From Aquibacillus salsiterrae (GTDB lineage: Bacteria > Bacillota > Bacilli > Bacillales > Amphibacillaceae): a stretch of 64,000 bases of DNA. The position numbers and the translations under genes were made by a program. The first letter of the stretch is position 1. Every line of letters starts with the position of its first letter. The notes beneath the pieces were generated by a model. The model ran no database searches and was not told the origin of the DNA. It saw only the letters and a program-made list of their open reading frames with translations. Shown in pieces: positions 1 to 8,597 of the stretch. Location of the stretch: contig NZ_JAMQKC010000001.1 of NCBI RefSeq assembly GCF_028416595.1, positions 124,001 to 188,000 of the forward strand, read 5' to 3'.

Positions 1-233
1 ATAAGTTGGATATCCAGCTGTGGAAATTTGTCAACAAGTTGTTGGATGACAACAAACCCATCAATCACAGAAACGCTTTGGTCTTTTTTGGAAATTTGAT
101 AAATAAACGTATTGCCAAGACGGTTAACGATATTAGGACTTCCGGTTACAAACGCGATATCTTTAAGCCTTATCTCACTATTCTGCTTAACCGTAATATT
201 TTTCCTTAACCTTACATACATACTTTCCCCCAT
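1..233 (-). CDS. spoVAA: Stage V sporulation protein AA, N-terminal part (cut by window edge)
   Basis: First 77 codons of SpoVAA; the rest lies beyond base 1. The start ATG at 233 follows a GAGGGGG ribosome binding site. The visible part resembles the family N-terminus: MYVRLR near residue 5, then a tract ending in IYQISKKD and a VIQQL helix. SpoVAA is the first gene of the spoVA operon, whose membrane proteins move dipicolinic acid into the developing spore and release it on germination. Its place directly after sigF matches B. subtilis, which supports the call although only a fragment is seen. A sigma-G promoter lies just upstream. Confidence 0.85.
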   Translation of the reverse strand, partial: MGESMYVRLRKNITVKQNSEIRLKDIAFVTGSPNIVNRLGNTFIYQISKKDQSVSVIDGFVVIQQLVDKFPQLDIQL

Positions 234-264
234 AGTTATCCCCCTCATTTCGGAGTTCTATAAC

Positions 265-294
265 TAGTATGGGACGAACTAAATTGATTCATAC
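265..294 (-). promoter_or_regulatory. Sigma-G (forespore) promoter of the spoVA operon
   Basis: On the minus strand the -35 GTATG (294-290) is followed by exactly 18 bases and the -10 CATACTA (271-265). This fits the sigma-F/sigma-G pattern GHATR-N18-CATNHTA at every position. It sits 32 bases upstream of the spoVAA start, and spoVA is a known sigma-G operon. The same bases also form an 11-bp inverted repeat, reported as a finding. Confidence 0.75.
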
Positions 295-304
295 TAGTTA
301 ATCA

Positions 305-344
305 CTAAAAAAAATCTACCCCAATAACAATATTGGGGTAGATT
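305..344 (-). terminator. Rho-independent terminator of the spoIIA (sigF) operon
   Basis: A perfect 14-bp stem (313-326 with 331-344, 4-base loop) lies 11 bases past the sigF stop. On the minus strand it is followed by a run of eight T (314-307). It separates sigF from spoVAA, so spoVA needs its own promoter. Confidence 0.9.
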
Positions 345-354
345 CTTTTCATGA

Positions 355-1116
355 TTACATACCTATTTGATCTTTTATAAACTGTAAAATTCTTTTTTCC
401 AAACGCGAAACTTGAACCTGTGAAATTTCAAGTCTTTCAGCAACTTCTGATTGTGTTTTATCTTTATAATATCTTAAATACACAATGAGACGTTCCCGTT
501 CGTCCAACTCTCTAATCGCTTCCTCCAAGGCTATTTTATCAAACCATTTTGTATCTTGGTCAGCAATCTGATCTAAAAGGGTAATAGGATCACCGTCATT
601 TTCATATACTGTTTCATGAATAGAATGAGGTAATCGTGATGCTTCTTGGGCATGGACAACCTCTTCAGGGGTAAGTTCTAACGCTTGCGCCAGTTCATTT
701 ACTGTAGGGGCTCTACCATAATCCTTGGTTAATTCGTCTTTCTTTTTCCTTATTTTATTTCCTATTTCCTTAAGAGATCGACTAACTTTCACACTACCAT
801 CATCCCTGATAAAACGCTGAATTTCTCCAATAATCATTGGAACAGCGTAAGTCGAAAAACGAACGTCATAAGATAAATCAAACTTGTCGATTGATTTTAG
901 TAATCCGATACACCCTATTTGAAACAAATCATCAGGATCATACCCTCGATTAATAAAGCGTTGAACAACTGACCAAACGAGTCTAACGTTTTTTTCAACG
1001 AGCATATCTCGAGCGGTTTGATCTCCTTCTTGACTTAATTGAATATATTGTTTTACTTCTTTATCAGTCAGTTGCTCCTCTTTTTTTGATTTTTTTAATT
1101 CTATTCCCATAGGCAT
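355..1116 (-). CDS. sigF: RNA polymerase sporulation sigma factor sigma-F
   Basis: Sigma-F directs the first forespore-specific transcription. The 253-residue protein has sigma region 2 (RLVWSVVQRF, then DPDDLFQIGCIGLLKSIDKF near 55-75), region 3 with the PTVNELA tract, and a region 4 helix-turn-helix near the C-terminus (TQSEVAERLEISQVQVSRLE). Length is close to B. subtilis SigF (255). It is the third gene of the spoIIAA-spoIIAB-sigF operon and starts 4 bases after spoIIAB. SpoIIAB holds it inactive until SpoIIAA frees it. A terminator follows directly. Confidence 0.97.
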   Translation of the reverse strand: MPMGIELKKSKKEEQLTDKEVKQYIQLSQEGDQTARDMLVEKNVRLVWSVVQRFINRGYDPDDLFQIGCIGLLKSIDKFDLSYDVRFSTYAVPMIIGEIQRFIRDDGSVKVSRSLKEIGNKIRKKKDELTKDYGRAPTVNELAQALELTPEEVVHAQEASRLPHSIHETVYENDGDPITLLDQIADQDTKWFDKIALEEAIRELDERERLIVYLRYYKDKTQSEVAERLEISQVQVSRLEKRILQFIKDQIGM

Positions 1117-1120
1117 CCCC

Positions 1121-1561
1121 TTAGTTGCATAAGGTTTTACTCTTTTTAAATTGTTTGACTAATCTTACAGTCGTTCCTTGATTGGGCACGGAATTTATTT
1201 CAACCTTGTCCATAAAGTTTTCCATTATCGTAAAACCCATCCCAGATCTTTCCAATTCAGGCTTAGAGGTATATAGCGGTTGGATTGCTTCTTCGATATT
1301 ATCAATACCTATTCCAAAGTCCTGAATCACCAATTCCACCGAGTCATCATCCAACGTACAGGAAATATAGATCTTCTGGTCGGTTTGATTATCATACCCA
1401 TGGATAATCGCATTGGTCACTGCCTCGGAAACTACTGTTTTAATTTCCGTTAGCTCATCCATCGTTGGATCTAATTGAGAAACAAATGAAGCGACTGTTA
1501 CACGAGCAAATGATTCATTTTGGCTTAAGCTTGAGAATTCAAGATTCATTGTATTTCTCAT
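1121..1561 (-). CDS. spoIIAB: Anti-sigma-F factor and serine kinase SpoIIAB
   Basis: SpoIIAB binds sigma-F and uses ATP to phosphorylate SpoIIAA. The 146-residue protein has the GHKL ATPase signature: the N-box near [14 protein letters not shown] (about 44-57), a DFGIGI G1 box near 81-86, and a second glycine box [10 protein letters not shown] near 104-113. The N-terminus ([16 protein letters not shown]) is almost identical to the B. subtilis protein. Its ATG overlaps the spoIIAA stop by four bases, so translation is coupled and the two proteins are made in balanced amounts. Confidence 0.97.
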   Translation of the reverse strand: MRNTMNLEFSSLSQNESFARVTVASFVSQLDPTMDELTEIKTVVSEAVTNAIIHGYDNQTDQKIYISCTLDDDSVELVIQDFGIGIDNIEEAIQPLYTSKPELERSGMGFTIMENFMDKVEINSVPNQGTTVRLVKQFKKSKTLCN

Positions 1562-1911
1562 GAAGCCACCCCCAAGCTTATTAATGCAAATTCTTCACTT
1601 TCTTCCAGACGGATAATTTTGAACAACCCAGACATATCGAACAACCGTTTTACTGCTGGAGAAATAGAACATACTACCATTTCTCCGCTGTTTTGTTTTA
1701 CTTCTTTATATCGCCCCAGAATAACTCCTAATCCTGAACTATCCATAAACGATAAACTCTCTAAGTTAAGGATGACATGTTTTAAATTACTTTTTTTCAT
1801 TGCAGATTGCCATTCTTGCTTTAAATTTTCAGCTTCATGGTGATCAAGCTCACCAGAGAGTCTTACTAAAAGTACATCTTCTTTCGTTGTTAATTGAACG
1901 GAAAGACTCAC
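1558..1911 (-). CDS. spoIIAA: Anti-sigma-F factor antagonist SpoIIAA (STAS domain)
   Basis: Anti-anti-sigma factor: unphosphorylated SpoIIAA removes SpoIIAB from sigma-F. The 117 residues form one STAS domain. The phosphorylation site is Ser58 in the MDSSGLGV motif, the same number as in B. subtilis. SpoIIE (not in this window) would dephosphorylate it in the forespore. It is first in its operon, with a 0A box and a sigma-H-like promoter upstream. A strong AAGGAGG ribosome binding site precedes the ATG. Confidence 0.97.
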   Translation of the reverse strand: MSLSVQLTTKEDVLLVRLSGELDHHEAENLKQEWQSAMKKSNLKHVILNLESLSFMDSSGLGVILGRYKEVKQNSGEMVVCSISPAVKRLFDMSGLFKIIRLEESEEFALISLGVAS

Positions 1912-1947
1912 TACAGATTCCTCCTTACATATTTCTGTAGTGAACCT

Positions 1948-1987
1948 TTTCTCCTTTTGCTCTTTAAATTCCTCCCTCTCGACAAAA
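1948..1987 (-). promoter_or_regulatory. Candidate 0A box and sigma-H promoter of the spoIIA operon
   Basis: Reading the minus strand, TTTTGTCGAGA (1987-1977) resembles the Spo0A box TTTGTCRAA. It is followed by AGGAATT (1973-1967), which fits the sigma-H -35, and AGAAA about 14 bases on as a weak -10. In B. subtilis, spoIIA is driven by sigma-H with Spo0A~P. The -10 is imperfect, so the exact promoter is an inference. Confidence 0.5.
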
Positions 1988-2045
1988 GAAGTGGATATTC
2001 GAACAAATTAGCGAAAGTTTGCAGCACCAACCCATGAATTATTTG

Positions 2046-3236
2046 CTATCTAACCATTTGATCCATTGACCGCTTAAATAATTGGAATAAGCTTGCTGTG
2101 TTCACGTCTTCTTTTATTACTAATTTCGTTTCGGATAATATTTCACCATTCTTGATTACTTCCAGCTTACCAACTACATCGAAAGCTTTTAATGGAAGCT
2201 CGATATTTTGATTTACAGACACCTTTGTCTCAATTCCATCTAATTTGTCGCCTTTAGAGAACACCACGGAAACAGAATCGCCGGTAACAATATCAACATC
2301 GTCTTTGTCTGCTTTCATTAAATTTAACTTGGTAACTGGTTGAGCCTTTTCAAATAATTGTTTTGTTGCAAACTGAGAATAAGCATAATCAAGCATTTTA
2401 GTTACATCGCTGTTTCGCTGTTTCGTCGTTTCAGCCCCCATTACAACCGCAATCGTCCGCATGCCTTCTTTTTCAGCAGTAGCTGTTAAACAATATTTTG
2501 CTTCATTTGTGTAACCTGTCTTTAAACCGTCTACTCCATCATAAAACTTTACGAGCTTGTTCGTATTAACTAACCAAAATTCATCTTCTGTGCCTTTTCT
2601 TAAATAATCTTCATAAATACTTGTATAATTTGTAATTTGTTTATGTTTTAACAACTCCTTCGCCATTACCGCCATGTCATAAGCAGTACTATAATGATTT
2701 TTTGCAGGTAAACCTGTTGGATTAACAAAATTGGTATTTTCTAACCCTAACTCCTTTACCTTTTGGTTCATCATTTGAACGAATGCCTCTTCACTGCCAG
2801 CAATTCGTTCAGCTAGCGCAACACTCGCATCGTTTCCAGACGCCACAGCAACTCCTTTTAATAAGTCGTTAACCGTCATTTCTTCGCCGGGCTCAAGGAA
2901 AATTTGCGAACCACCCATGGAGGCTGCATATTCACTGACACGAACTTTTTCATCTAAGCTAATTTTCCCATCCTCTAACGCCTCCATCACAAGCAACATG
3001 GTCATTATCTTTGTCATACTAGCGGGTGGAAGTTGTTCATTTGCATTTTTTTTAAACAAAATCTTTCCAGTATCTCGCTCAAGCAGTATGGCTGATTTGG
3101 AATTATCTGCAAGGTTAACTTTGCTTTCTTGATTATTTTTATCATCCTTCTTCGTTTCTTTAGCAGTTACACTTAGGAAACTGGTAGACATGACTAGTGC
3201 AATTATCGCAAGTATCGATAAGATATATCTCTTCAT
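2046..3236 (-). CDS. dacF: D-alanyl-D-alanine carboxypeptidase DacF
   Basis: Penicillin-binding D,D-carboxypeptidase (peptidase S11) that trims peptide cross-links of spore cortex peptidoglycan. The active-site set is complete: S73-M-T-K76, S133-G-N135 and K239-T-G241. A signal peptide covers about residues 1-25 and the C-terminal region ends in an amphipathic tail. The start was set at 3236 because GGAGGT lies 8 bases upstream; an ATG 15 bases earlier overlaps that ribosome binding site. DacF next to spoIIAA is the conserved Bacillus order, and it supports a forespore role. Confidence 0.93.
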   Translation of the reverse strand: MKRYILSILAIIALVMSTSFLSVTAKETKKDDKNNQESKVNLADNSKSAILLERDTGKILFKKNANEQLPPASMTKIMTMLLVMEALEDGKISLDEKVRVSEYAASMGGSQIFLEPGEEMTVNDLLKGVAVASGNDASVALAERIAGSEEAFVQMMNQKVKELGLENTNFVNPTGLPAKNHYSTAYDMAVMAKELLKHKQITNYTSIYEDYLRKGTEDEFWLVNTNKLVKFYDGVDGLKTGYTNEAKYCLTATAEKEGMRTIAVVMGAETTKQRNSDVTKMLDYAYSQFATKQLFEKAQPVTKLNLMKADKDDVDIVTGDSVSVVFSKGDKLDGIETKVSVNQNIELPLKAFDVVGKLEVIKNGEILSETKLVIKEDVNTASLFQLFKRSMDQMVR

Positions 3237-3296
3237 TGTAAATACCTCCATATCTTGTAGTATTCATATTTTTTCCATGAAATGAAATTTTTATAA

Positions 3297-3348
3297 CAAA
3301 AAAAATAAGGATGGATAAAGAATCTTACTTTCTTTATCCACCCTTATT
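3297..3348 (-). terminator. Rho-independent terminator after pdp
   Basis: A long stem (3304-3322 with 3330-3348, one mismatch) lies directly after the pdp stop and is followed on the minus strand by a run of T. It separates the nucleoside salvage genes from dacF. Confidence 0.9.
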
Positions 3349-3349
3349 G

Positions 3350-4654
3350 TTAGTTAGGGATAACTTTATAGATCAGTTTAATGTTAGTTGGTTCATTTTC
3401 CGTAATTCGGAAGGCTTTGAGCACTGTCGCTATCGCATCTTTTGGTAATTCACTATCAGCATGCAAGATTGCTAAGGGCTCCCCCTGTTTAACTTGATCA
3501 CCAATTTTCTTACTAAGGGTAATCCCAACGCCATAATTAATCGTATCTTCTTTTGTTGCTCTCCCTGCCCCTAAATACATAGCCGCAATCCCGATAGCTT
3601 CTGCATCAATTGCATTTACATAGCCGTCTGTCGGGGAGTTAACTTTTATATGATAGGATGCGGTTGGCAATGTATCTAAGTGATCAATTCTTGCTACATT
3701 CCCACCTTGTGCCTTAACAAATTGCCTAAACATCGAAAAGGCTTTACCATTTTTTAAATTTTGTTCCAGTGCTTCGTATGCCTCGTCATAGGTCGAAAAT
3801 ACATTTGCTAATAATGTCATCTGGGTGGCAAGCTCTAATGCAAGCTGTTTAAGGTCATAGACATTTTTCCCTTGCAACACTTCAACTGCTTCTCTTACCT
3901 CGTTAGCATTACCAATTTCATAGCCTAATGGTTGATTCATGTCACTAATGACAGCAATCGTGTTTCTCCCTAAATTATTGCCGATTTTCACCATTTCCTG
4001 CGCTAAAGCTTCTGAATCTTCTAGTGTCTTCATAAACGCACCAGTCCCAGTTTTCACATCGAGAACGATGCTATCTGCACCAGAGGCTAGCTTCTTACTC
4101 ATGATTGAGCTAGCAATAAGCGGTATCGAATCTACTGTCGCTGTCACGTCTCGAAGTGCATATAATTTCTTATCGGCCGGGGCAAGATTACCCGTTTGTC
4201 CAGCCACAGCGATTTTATAGTTATTAACATGATCGATAAACTGCTGGTTATCTAACTCAATCTTAAAGTTTTCGATTGACTCTAGCTTGTCAAGTGTACC
4301 TCCTGTATGGCCGAGCCCTCTTCCAGACATCTTCGCCACAGGAACACCAACAGAAGCAACTAATGGAGCAACAATAAGCGTCGTTTTGTCACCGACACCA
4401 CCGGTAGAATGTTTATCCACTTTGTGCCCTTTAATTGCAGACAGATCAATCGTATCACCTGATTCAACCATCATTTTCGTTAACAAAGCAGTTTCTTGTT
4501 CGGTCATCCCATTAAAATAAATGGCCATTAACAATGCCGAAGCCTGATAATCTGGAATCCTCCCATCTGTATATCCATTGACAAAAAAACGAATTTCTTC
4601 TTCTGTTAGCGATAATGCGTTTCTTTTTTTCTTGATGATATCTACCATTCGCAT
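3350..4654 (-). CDS. pdp: Pyrimidine-nucleoside phosphorylase
   Basis: Splits uridine and thymidine (and deoxyuridine) with phosphate into base and (deoxy)ribose 1-phosphate. The 434-residue protein has the family signature (SGRGLGHTGGTLDKLESI, about 112-129) and the phosphate/substrate lysine-rich segment KVDKHSTGGVGDKTT. The N-terminus MRMVDIIKKK matches B. subtilis Pdp, which supports the first ATG. It is last in a run with punA and deoB, all minus, spaced by about 10 bases, so purine and pyrimidine nucleosides feed a shared pentose-phosphate pool. A strong terminator follows. Confidence 0.95.
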   Translation of the reverse strand: MRMVDIIKKKRNALSLTEEEIRFFVNGYTDGRIPDYQASALLMAIYFNGMTEQETALLTKMMVESGDTIDLSAIKGHKVDKHSTGGVGDKTTLIVAPLVASVGVPVAKMSGRGLGHTGGTLDKLESIENFKIELDNQQFIDHVNNYKIAVAGQTGNLAPADKKLYALRDVTATVDSIPLIASSIMSKKLASGADSIVLDVKTGTGAFMKTLEDSEALAQEMVKIGNNLGRNTIAVISDMNQPLGYEIGNANEVREAVEVLQGKNVYDLKQLALELATQMTLLANVFSTYDEAYEALEQNLKNGKAFSMFRQFVKAQGGNVARIDHLDTLPTASYHIKVNSPTDGYVNAIDAEAIGIAAMYLGAGRATKEDTINYGVGITLSKKIGDQVKQGEPLAILHADSELPKDAIATVLKAFRITENEPTNIKLIYKVIPN

Positions 4655-4664
4655 GAGAATTCAC

Positions 4665-5504
4665 CTATATTCTTTCACTCTTAGGAATTGTTTTAACGAT
4701 TTGTTTCACAAACGAAAGAAAATCTTCTCGCACTTTTTCCGTTGTATCGATAACCTCTTGATGCGAAAGTGGTTGGTCTAATATTCCAGCAGCCATATTG
4801 GAAACACACGAGATTCCGAGTACACGCATCCCAACATGATTAGCGACGATAACTTCTGGAACAGTGGACATTCCAACAACATCACCACCAACGATTCGCA
4901 ACATTTTTATTTCTGCACCTGTTTCATAAGACGGCCCTGTATTCCCAACATAAACACCCTCTTTAACTGTTAAACCCAAGTCTTTAGCGGATTGCTTGGC
5001 ATACTGAATAAGCTTTTTGTCATATGCTAAAGACATGTCTGGAAATCTAGGGCCAAGAAGCTCTGTGTCATTAGGTCCAATTAACGGATTCGTTCCCATA
5101 TTGTTTATATGGTCTTTAATAATCATTAAGTCTCCTGGTGTAAACGACTCGTTTATTCCTCCAGCCGCATTAGTAACAATAAGCGTGCTAACACCGAGTT
5201 GTTTCATTACTCGAATAGGAAACGTTACATGCTCCATGGAATAGCCTTCATAAAAATGAAACCGCCCTTGCATCGTCATAACAGCTTTCCCTTCTAGTTC
5301 CCCTATCACTAGCTGCCCTTTATGTCCCTCGACAGTCGAAACAGGAAAGTGTGGAATTTCCTGGTAAGGAATTTGCACCTGATTTTCGATTTGTTCAGCT
5401 AACACTCCTAACCCTGACCCCAAAATCAACCCTAATTCTGGAGTATTAGTGACATATTGTTCAACAAAGGATGCTGCTGTTTTGATTTTGGATGCGTCCA
5501 TCAT
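4665..5504 (-). CDS. punA: Purine-nucleoside phosphorylase (PNP/MTAP family)
   Basis: Trimeric-type purine nucleoside phosphorylase that cleaves (deoxy)inosine and (deoxy)guanosine with phosphate. Visible family features are LGLILGSGLG near residue 24, the HKG phosphate-site segment near 61, and VTNAAGGIN near 114. The GNTGPSYET segment (about 188-196) and SNMAAG near the purine pocket are also present. Length (279) is normal. It starts 7 bases after deoB, and its product ribose 1-phosphate is the substrate of that gene's enzyme. Annotated pupG in some B. subtilis files. Confidence 0.95.
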   Translation of the reverse strand: MMDASKIKTAASFVEQYVTNTPELGLILGSGLGVLAEQIENQVQIPYQEIPHFPVSTVEGHKGQLVIGELEGKAVMTMQGRFHFYEGYSMEHVTFPIRVMKQLGVSTLIVTNAAGGINESFTPGDLMIIKDHINNMGTNPLIGPNDTELLGPRFPDMSLAYDKKLIQYAKQSAKDLGLTVKEGVYVGNTGPSYETGAEIKMLRIVGGDVVGMSTVPEVIVANHVGMRVLGISCVSNMAAGILDQPLSHQEVIDTTEKVREDFLSFVKQIVKTIPKSERI

Positions 5505-5511
5505 AATCCCC

Positions 5512-6690
5512 CTATTTTATCTCCGTTAGAAAGCTTGCACCAAATTCAGGTAATTTCACACCGAAATTATCGGCAACAGTAGCCCCGACATCTGCAAACG
5601 TATTTCGCACTGAAAGTTCCTTACCCTTGTCTATACCTTTATGATAGACGAGTAATGGTACATATTCGCGCGTGTGGTCTGTTCCATGATGGACAGGGTC
5701 ATTGCCATGGTCAGCAGTAATGATTAATAAATCCTCTTGTTTAAGCTTGTCAAGCACGCCCGCTAGTTGTCCATCAAACGCTTCTAACGCCTCACCATAT
5801 CCTTTTGGATCCCTGCGGTGGCCGTATTTGGCATCAAAATCAACCAAATTTAAGAAGCTTAACCCATGGATAGCCATGTCTATCGACTCCATTAGCTTCA
5901 CCATACCATCCTGATTATCAACGGTTCGAATCGATTCTGTTACACCTTCCCCATCATAAATATCAGATATTTTGCCTAAGGCAACAACATCAAAACCACT
6001 GTCTTTCAACTCATTCATGACTGTTCTACCAAACGGCTTTAAGGCGTAGTCATGACGGTTCGAGGTGCGTTCAAAAGCACCCGGTTCTCCGATAAACGGT
6101 CGGGCAATTACCCTTCCAATCATGTATCTTTCGTCCAAAGTAAGTTCTCTGGCAATTTCGCAAATTCGATATTGCTCCTCAATCGGAACAACTTCTTCAT
6201 GGGCTGCAATTTGTAAAACAGAGTCTGCCGAAGTATAAACAATTAATGCACCTGTTTCGATATGTTCCTTACCCAATTCTTTTATTATCTCTGTACCAGA
6301 GGCAGGTTTATTTCCAATTATCTTTCGGCCAGTCTTTTTCTCCAATTGCTCGATTAACTCATCAGGAAATTGGGTAAAGGTGCGAAATGGTGTTTGTATA
6401 TGTAAACCCATCAATTCCCAATGGCCTGTCATCGTATCTTTCCCGTTCGATGCTTCTTGCATTTTTGTATAGTGTGCCATTGGTCGGTCTGCTTTATCCA
6501 CCCCTTTAATTTGACGAATATTACTAAGTCCTAGTTTAGAAAGCGTAGGGAGACTCAAACCTCCATCCATAGCTTCTGCAATATGCCCTAACGTATCAGC
6601 ACCTTGGTCATTAAAACTTTCTGCATCCTTTGCTTCCCCTATCCCAACAGAATCCATCACAATTAAAAAAACACGTTTGAAAGTAGTCAT
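5512..6690 (-). CDS. deoB: Phosphopentomutase
   Basis: Interconverts (deoxy)ribose 1-phosphate and 5-phosphate, linking nucleoside breakdown to central metabolism. It is an alkaline-phosphatase-superfamily metalloenzyme of 392 residues. The N-terminal metal site is [17 protein letters not shown], the phospho-threonine region is [14 protein letters not shown] (about 83-96), and the C-terminal metal residues lie in [19 protein letters not shown] (about 325-343). It heads the deoB-punA-pdp run and has a GGAGG ribosome binding site. Called drm in B. subtilis. Confidence 0.96.
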   Translation of the reverse strand: MTTFKRVFLIVMDSVGIGEAKDAESFNDQGADTLGHIAEAMDGGLSLPTLSKLGLSNIRQIKGVDKADRPMAHYTKMQEASNGKDTMTGHWELMGLHIQTPFRTFTQFPDELIEQLEKKTGRKIIGNKPASGTEIIKELGKEHIETGALIVYTSADSVLQIAAHEEVVPIEEQYRICEIARELTLDERYMIGRVIARPFIGEPGAFERTSNRHDYALKPFGRTVMNELKDSGFDVVALGKISDIYDGEGVTESIRTVDNQDGMVKLMESIDMAIHGLSFLNLVDFDAKYGHRRDPKGYGEALEAFDGQLAGVLDKLKQEDLLIITADHGNDPVHHGTDHTREYVPLLVYHKGIDKGKELSVRNTFADVGATVADNFGVKLPEFGASFLTEIK

Positions 6691-6763
6691 TCTATCATCC
6701 TCCTACCACATTACTTTCCCTATTTCTACTATCTTTATGCCGAAATCATGAAGCTCTTTAAGC

Positions 6764-7651
6764 TTAAGCTCGTGGATGATAGGATTGGTATATATCCCTC
6801 AACCTTGCTTTAGAAACATGTGTGTAGATTTGTGTTGTTGAAATATCAGCATGACCTAACATTTCTTGGACTGCACGCAAATCTGCACCATTCTCTAGTA
6901 AATGGGTCGCAAACGAATGTCGTAACGTATGCGGTGTAATCACCTTGTTAATCCCAGCGTCAGTCGTTAACCCCTTCAAAATCTTCCAAAAGCCTTGCCT
7001 CGTTAGTGGTTTTCCTAAATGGTTTAAAAACAATACGTCCGTGCTTTCCCCTTTTAATAACGCTTCCCGCCCCAACAACAAATAAGCTTCCACTGCTTGT
7101 TTTGCTAACTCTCCTAACGGTACAATCCTTTCCTTCGAGCCTTTTCCAAAACAACGGATAAATCCCATTGTTAAATGTAGATCACTAACCTTTAGGGAGA
7201 CGAGCTCCGTTACACGTAAGCCAGTTGCATATAACATCTCAAGCATTGCTTTATTTCGATGAGAAAGTGGATCGACTGCTTTAATCGTTAATAACTTGTC
7301 CACTTCACTAGTTGACAATACTTTTGGTAACCTTCTTTCCTTTTTTGGTGTTTCAATATGTAGACTTGGATCTTGTTTAATGTTATATTCTCGCACCAAA
7401 AACTGATGAAACAAACGGATAGAGGAAAGTGTTCTAGCAACAGTAGCCGTACTCCTCCCCATGTCATTAAGGGTATATAGATATTGAAGAATATGTGTCC
7501 GGTAAACTTCATCCAACATTTCGATCTTAAGATCATTTTCTAAAAAATGTAAATACTTTTTTAAATCTCTCTGGTACGACTGCAGGGTATTATCGGACAA
7601 TCCCCTTTCAATTTGCAAATAATGCAAAAAATCCTTTAATGCATCTTTCAT
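6764..7651 (-). CDS. xerD: Site-specific tyrosine recombinase XerD
   Basis: Resolves chromosome dimers at dif with its partner XerC. The 295-residue protein has an N-terminal SAM-like DNA-binding domain and a catalytic domain with R146 (ATGLRVTEL), K170, H241-x-x-R244 ([10 protein letters not shown]), H267 (LGHADI) and nucleophile Y276. The position between fur/yqzK and deoB is as for B. subtilis ripX/xerD. That context distinguishes it from XerC and from phage integrases. Confidence 0.95.
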   Translation of the reverse strand: MKDALKDFLHYLQIERGLSDNTLQSYQRDLKKYLHFLENDLKIEMLDEVYRTHILQYLYTLNDMGRSTATVARTLSSIRLFHQFLVREYNIKQDPSLHIETPKKERRLPKVLSTSEVDKLLTIKAVDPLSHRNKAMLEMLYATGLRVTELVSLKVSDLHLTMGFIRCFGKGSKERIVPLGELAKQAVEAYLLLGREALLKGESTDVLFLNHLGKPLTRQGFWKILKGLTTDAGINKVITPHTLRHSFATHLLENGADLRAVQEMLGHADISTTQIYTHVSKARLRDIYQSYHPRA

Positions 7652-7655
7652 TTTC

Positions 7656-7874
7656 CTACTCCCCTAAACGAAAAAATAAAGACAACCGATCCACCAAATC
7701 TTGACTATTGGGATTAAATACTTTGACAGCGTTGCTTTTTGGTGGGTCGTAACGACGATAATCTTCGTATTCTGTATGGATTGCTCTTAAGCCAAAGTAA
7801 AATAATAATGTACAACATGTGAAAACAATAAAAATCTTTAATGTATCCTTTAGTAAATAAAAGATTGACTTCAT
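7656..7874 (-). CDS. yqzK: Small membrane protein, YqzK family (DUF4227)
   Basis: 72-residue protein of unknown function with one predicted transmembrane helix (about 8-27), followed by [13 protein letters not shown] and a C-terminus ending in LFFRLGE. Both segments recall B. subtilis YqzK, which has the same place between fur and xerD. The start at 7874 was chosen because GGGAG lies 8 bases upstream; longer in-frame ATGs lack a ribosome binding site. The stop is 4 bases before xerD, so the two are probably co-transcribed. Confidence 0.75.
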   Translation of the reverse strand: MKSIFYLLKDTLKIFIVFTCCTLLFYFGLRAIHTEYEDYRRYDPPKSNAVKVFNPNSQDLVDRLSLFFRLGE

Positions 7875-7989
7875 AGCATATCTCCCTAAGTAAAAATATA
7901 ACATTTCTAGTACAAAGATATGCCAAAAAGCTAGTGGTTTATACATCATTTTGTAATTATCCACTATAAACTATTATAACGAAAAAAAC

Positions 7990-8022
7990 GAAAAAAGCCC
8001 TTCATCAATGGAAAAGGCTTCT
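7990..8022 (-). terminator. Probable terminator after fur
   Basis: AAGCCTTTT pairs with AAGGGCTT (8022-7995, imperfect), followed on the minus strand by TTTTTT. It lies about 10 bases past the fur stop. Confidence 0.65.
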
Positions 8023-8032
8023 TAATTAACTA

Positions 8033-8488
8033 TTATGTTGTTACAGCTTCTTGTATTTGACATTGTCTACAAATTCCGTGGAACGTTAAACGGTGATCCT
8101 TCACCTTAAAGCCCCAGTCATCTTGGATTAATTTCTCGACATCTTCTAATAAGTCTTCCACGATTTCTTCGACAGAACCACATTCGGTACAAACTAAATG
8201 ATGGTGAAAGTGGGTAGCTCCCTCTTTGCGCAGGTCATACCTTGATACACCATCACCGAAATTTATCTTATCAACTATTTTCAGTTCAGATAAAAGCTCT
8301 AACGTGCGATAAACAGTTGCTAATCCAATTTCTGGTGCTTTCTCTTTGACGAGGAGGTAAACATCCTCTGCACTTAAGTGGTCTTCTTCTCTTTCTAGTA
8401 ACACTCGCACGGTCGCTTCTCGTTGTGGTGTAAGCTTATAACTTTGTGCATGCAGTTGTTTTTTTATCCGGTCAATTCGATGCTCCAT
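8033..8488 (-). CDS. fur: Ferric uptake regulator Fur
   Basis: Fe(II)-dependent repressor. The 151 residues comprise an N-terminal winged helix (KLTPQREATVRVLL near 18-31, recognition helix IGLATVYRTLELL near 54-66) and a dimerisation domain. The latter holds the HFHHHLVC metal cluster near 93-100 and a structural zinc site C100-x-x-C103/C140-x-x-C143. Fur, PerR and Zur are hard to tell apart by eye, but the xerD/spoIIM/nudF context is that of B. subtilis fur. The promoter has a Per-box-like operator. Likely targets in the window are the Fur boxes at 27237-27355. Confidence 0.92.
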   Translation of the reverse strand: MEHRIDRIKKQLHAQSYKLTPQREATVRVLLEREEDHLSAEDVYLLVKEKAPEIGLATVYRTLELLSELKIVDKINFGDGVSRYDLRKEGATHFHHHLVCTECGSVEEIVEDLLEDVEKLIQDDWGFKVKDHRLTFHGICRQCQIQEAVTT

Positions 8489-8519
8489 GGATAGAAACCT
8501 CCCTCATAATCCAACTTTC

Positions 8520-8548
8520 ATTATAAAGAGACTTCAAACAAGTGTCAA
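8520..8548 (-). promoter_or_regulatory. Sigma-A promoter of fur
   Basis: Minus-strand TTGACA (8548-8543), a 17-base spacer and TATAAT (8525-8520) are an exact consensus sigma-A promoter, about 30 bases upstream of the fur start. Confidence 0.85.
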
Positions 8549-8563
8549 TTACAATAATTATAA
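8549..8563 (-). promoter_or_regulatory. Per-box-like operator upstream of fur
   Basis: The minus strand reads TTATAATTATTGTAA. It matches the PerR consensus TTATAATNATTATAA at 13 of 14 defined positions and abuts the -35. B. subtilis fur is also PerR-controlled. A Fur-family site of other specificity cannot be excluded. Confidence 0.65.
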
Positions 8564-8597
8564 ACTATATACAATAATCATTATTAAAAAATAATCA

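Noticed and set aside
6-209. Plus-strand ORF of 67 codons at the window edge
   Set aside because: It is the antisense shadow of the spoVAA N-terminus, which has a good start, ribosome binding site and homology on the minus strand.
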